Part shown: positions 11,928 to 12,792 of the stretch, in pieces
How the letters are laid out: the number at the start of each line of letters is the position of its first letter
Numbering within the stretch: position 1 is the stretch's first letter
Assembly (NCBI GenBank): GCA_030834835.1
Contig: JAUQXD010000298.1
Coordinates: 1 to 12,792, forward strand
Origin: Thermoflexales bacterium
Lineage (GTDB): Bacteria > Chloroflexota > Anaerolineae > Fen-1058
Reading direction: 5' to 3'
Length of the DNA: 12,792 nucleotides
Translations under genes and position numbers: made by a program
The notes under the pieces: generated by a model
Told to the model about the DNA's origin: nothing
The model's database searches: none
The model's input: the letters and a program-made list of their open reading frames with translations, nothing else

Positions 11928-12792
11928 TTATCTCTTCCCGGTTGGCTCATAAACGCACGCCGGATCAGTTTCCAGATAATCGCCCGTGATGGCGTAAGCA
12001 CGGCCGCGTTGGCCCCCGCAGACCACGCGATAGTCGCAGTCGTGGCACTTGCCCTTCAACTGCTCAGGGTCGCGCAGCGCCTTGAAAACAGGGTGATTGC
12101 GATAGGTTTCGACGACGTCGGCCTCGCGCACATTGGCGACGGGCAGCGGCAAAAAGCCTGACGGCATGATGTCGCCCAGATGCGAGATAAACAGGAAGCC
12201 GCGTCCGTCGTTGACACCCTTCACCGGGCGATTGAGTCCGTCGGCGTATTGGAAGCCCGCGCCCTGGAACCCCCATCCCCCAACCCCTTCCCCCGTCGGA
12301 AACTGCACCGACAGGGGAAGGGAGTTGGGCGCGTTTACGTTCGATGGCGACACGACGATACATCGGCGCGGCGGTGGCTTTGATGTCGAAGGTGCCGCGC
12401 TGCGAGAGATCGTACAGCCAGTTGAAGACACGCTCGTGCTCCTCAGGTGAGATCATGTCGTTGAGTTGACCGCGGCCCGTCGGCACAAGAAAGAACACGC
12501 TCCACTGCACTGCGCCGACTTCTTCCACAAACTTGATCATTTCCGGCAGCAGGTCGAGGTTGTGGCGCGTGACCGTCGTGTTGATCTGCGCGCTCAAGCC
12601 GATCGATTGAGCGTTGCGCAGAATCTTCAGCGTGCGTTCCCACGAACCGGGCACTTGCCGGAAAGCGTCATGCACTTCAGGACGCGGCGCATCAAGGCTC
12701 AGCGCGATGCGGCGAATACCGGCTTCTTTAACTTTGTTCAACCGTTCGGGTGTGGGTAAGGCCGTGGCTGTCGGCGTGAGCGAACAACGCAG
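11928..12792 (-). pseudogene. Radical SAM/SPASM protein, 5' end outside window, frame broken by a repeat
   Basis: The N-terminal CxxxCxxC half lies beyond the right edge. The visible part begins in frame with SLTPTATALPTPERLNKVKE, continues through IALSLDAPRPEVHDAFR, INTTVTRHNLD and WSVFFLVPTGRGQ, all typical of radical SAM barrels, and reaches APMYRRVAIERKRA near 12331. A palindromic repeat follows. Beyond it the homologous sequence goes on in a different frame: GAGFQYADGLNRPVKGVNDG, FISHLGDIMPSGFLPLPVANV, and the SPASM cysteines in KCHDCDYRVVCGG, ending YEPTGKR. Without the shift being corrected the product would end at 12064 and lose its auxiliary Fe-S domain. The pattern matches my memory of the TIGR04053 family, related to haem-modifying radical SAM proteins such as AhbD and NirJ. 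Its true reaction is not known to me. It would be the first gene of the haem cluster. Confidence 0.85.
12277..12331. repeat. Palindromic repeat inside the radical SAM gene
   Basis: CCCAACCCCTTCCCCCGTCGG (12279-12299) pairs with CCGACAGGGGAAGGGAGTTGGG (12308-12329), allowing one bulge and one mismatch, around an 8-base loop. It is of the same C-rich/G-rich type as the element at 10995-11060, though not the same sequence. The exact ends are uncertain. The frame change needs a net insert of 3n+1 bases, and about 55 would fit. Confidence 0.7.

Overview
The window looks like chromosomal DNA of a moderately GC-rich bacterium, most likely Chloroflexota or a relative. This is an inference. It rests on a lipoprotein with an Ala/Pro/Thr-rich linker after the lipobox, a Gram-positive-type coproporphyrin-dependent haem pathway (an HemQ/ChdC gene is present) beside a radical SAM/SPASM gene, a NrtS-like small membrane protein, and palindromic repeats of kinds I associate with that phylum. 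No rRNA, tRNA or CRISPR array was seen.

Left part (1-3939), signalling. The 5' end of a secreted lipoprotein gene reads leftwards off the edge. Divergent from it is a two-gene two-component system (membrane histidine kinase and OmpR/PhoB-type regulator, overlapping by 8 bases). Behind the regulator lies a short frameshifted remnant of a glycoside hydrolase N-terminus. A terminator then closes a leftward pair: an ECF sigma factor followed by a small HxxxCxxC anti-sigma-like protein. Divergent from the sigma gene is a four-helix membrane protein of unknown function.

Middle part (3940-5757). A promoter with an extended -10 and a perfect 11-bp hairpin in the leader precedes an NAD(P)H-hydrate epimerase gene that carries a 1-base deletion. 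It appears translationally coupled to a NrtS-like gene. About 770 bases without a convincing gene follow. They hold a 39-base near-perfect palindrome, four regularly spaced GGAGG boxes, two further hairpins and a strong bidirectional terminator.

Right part (5758-12792), haem. Reading leftwards in order of transcription the genes are radical SAM/SPASM protein (broken), hemQ/chdC, hemE, hemH/cpfC, hemY/cgoX and hemL. The hemE-hemH and hemH-hemY pairs overlap by ATGA. HemE, HemY, HemH and HemQ are the four consecutive enzymes from uroporphyrinogen III to haem b by the coproporphyrin route; HemL supplies 5-aminolevulinate. A hicB-hicA toxin-antitoxin pair on the opposite strand sits between hemY and hemL, and the last 24 codons of hemY are antisense to hicA.

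The most unusual aspect is that palindromic repeats have entered the haem cluster at four places. One is inside hemY, in frame. One is a 66-base perfect-length inverted repeat between hemQ and hemE. One is a 148-base inverted-repeat element between the radical SAM gene and hemQ. The last is inside the radical SAM gene, where the reading frame changes. Two other genes show single-base frame changes (the epimerase and the glycoside hydrolase remnant), so sequencing error has to be considered for those.
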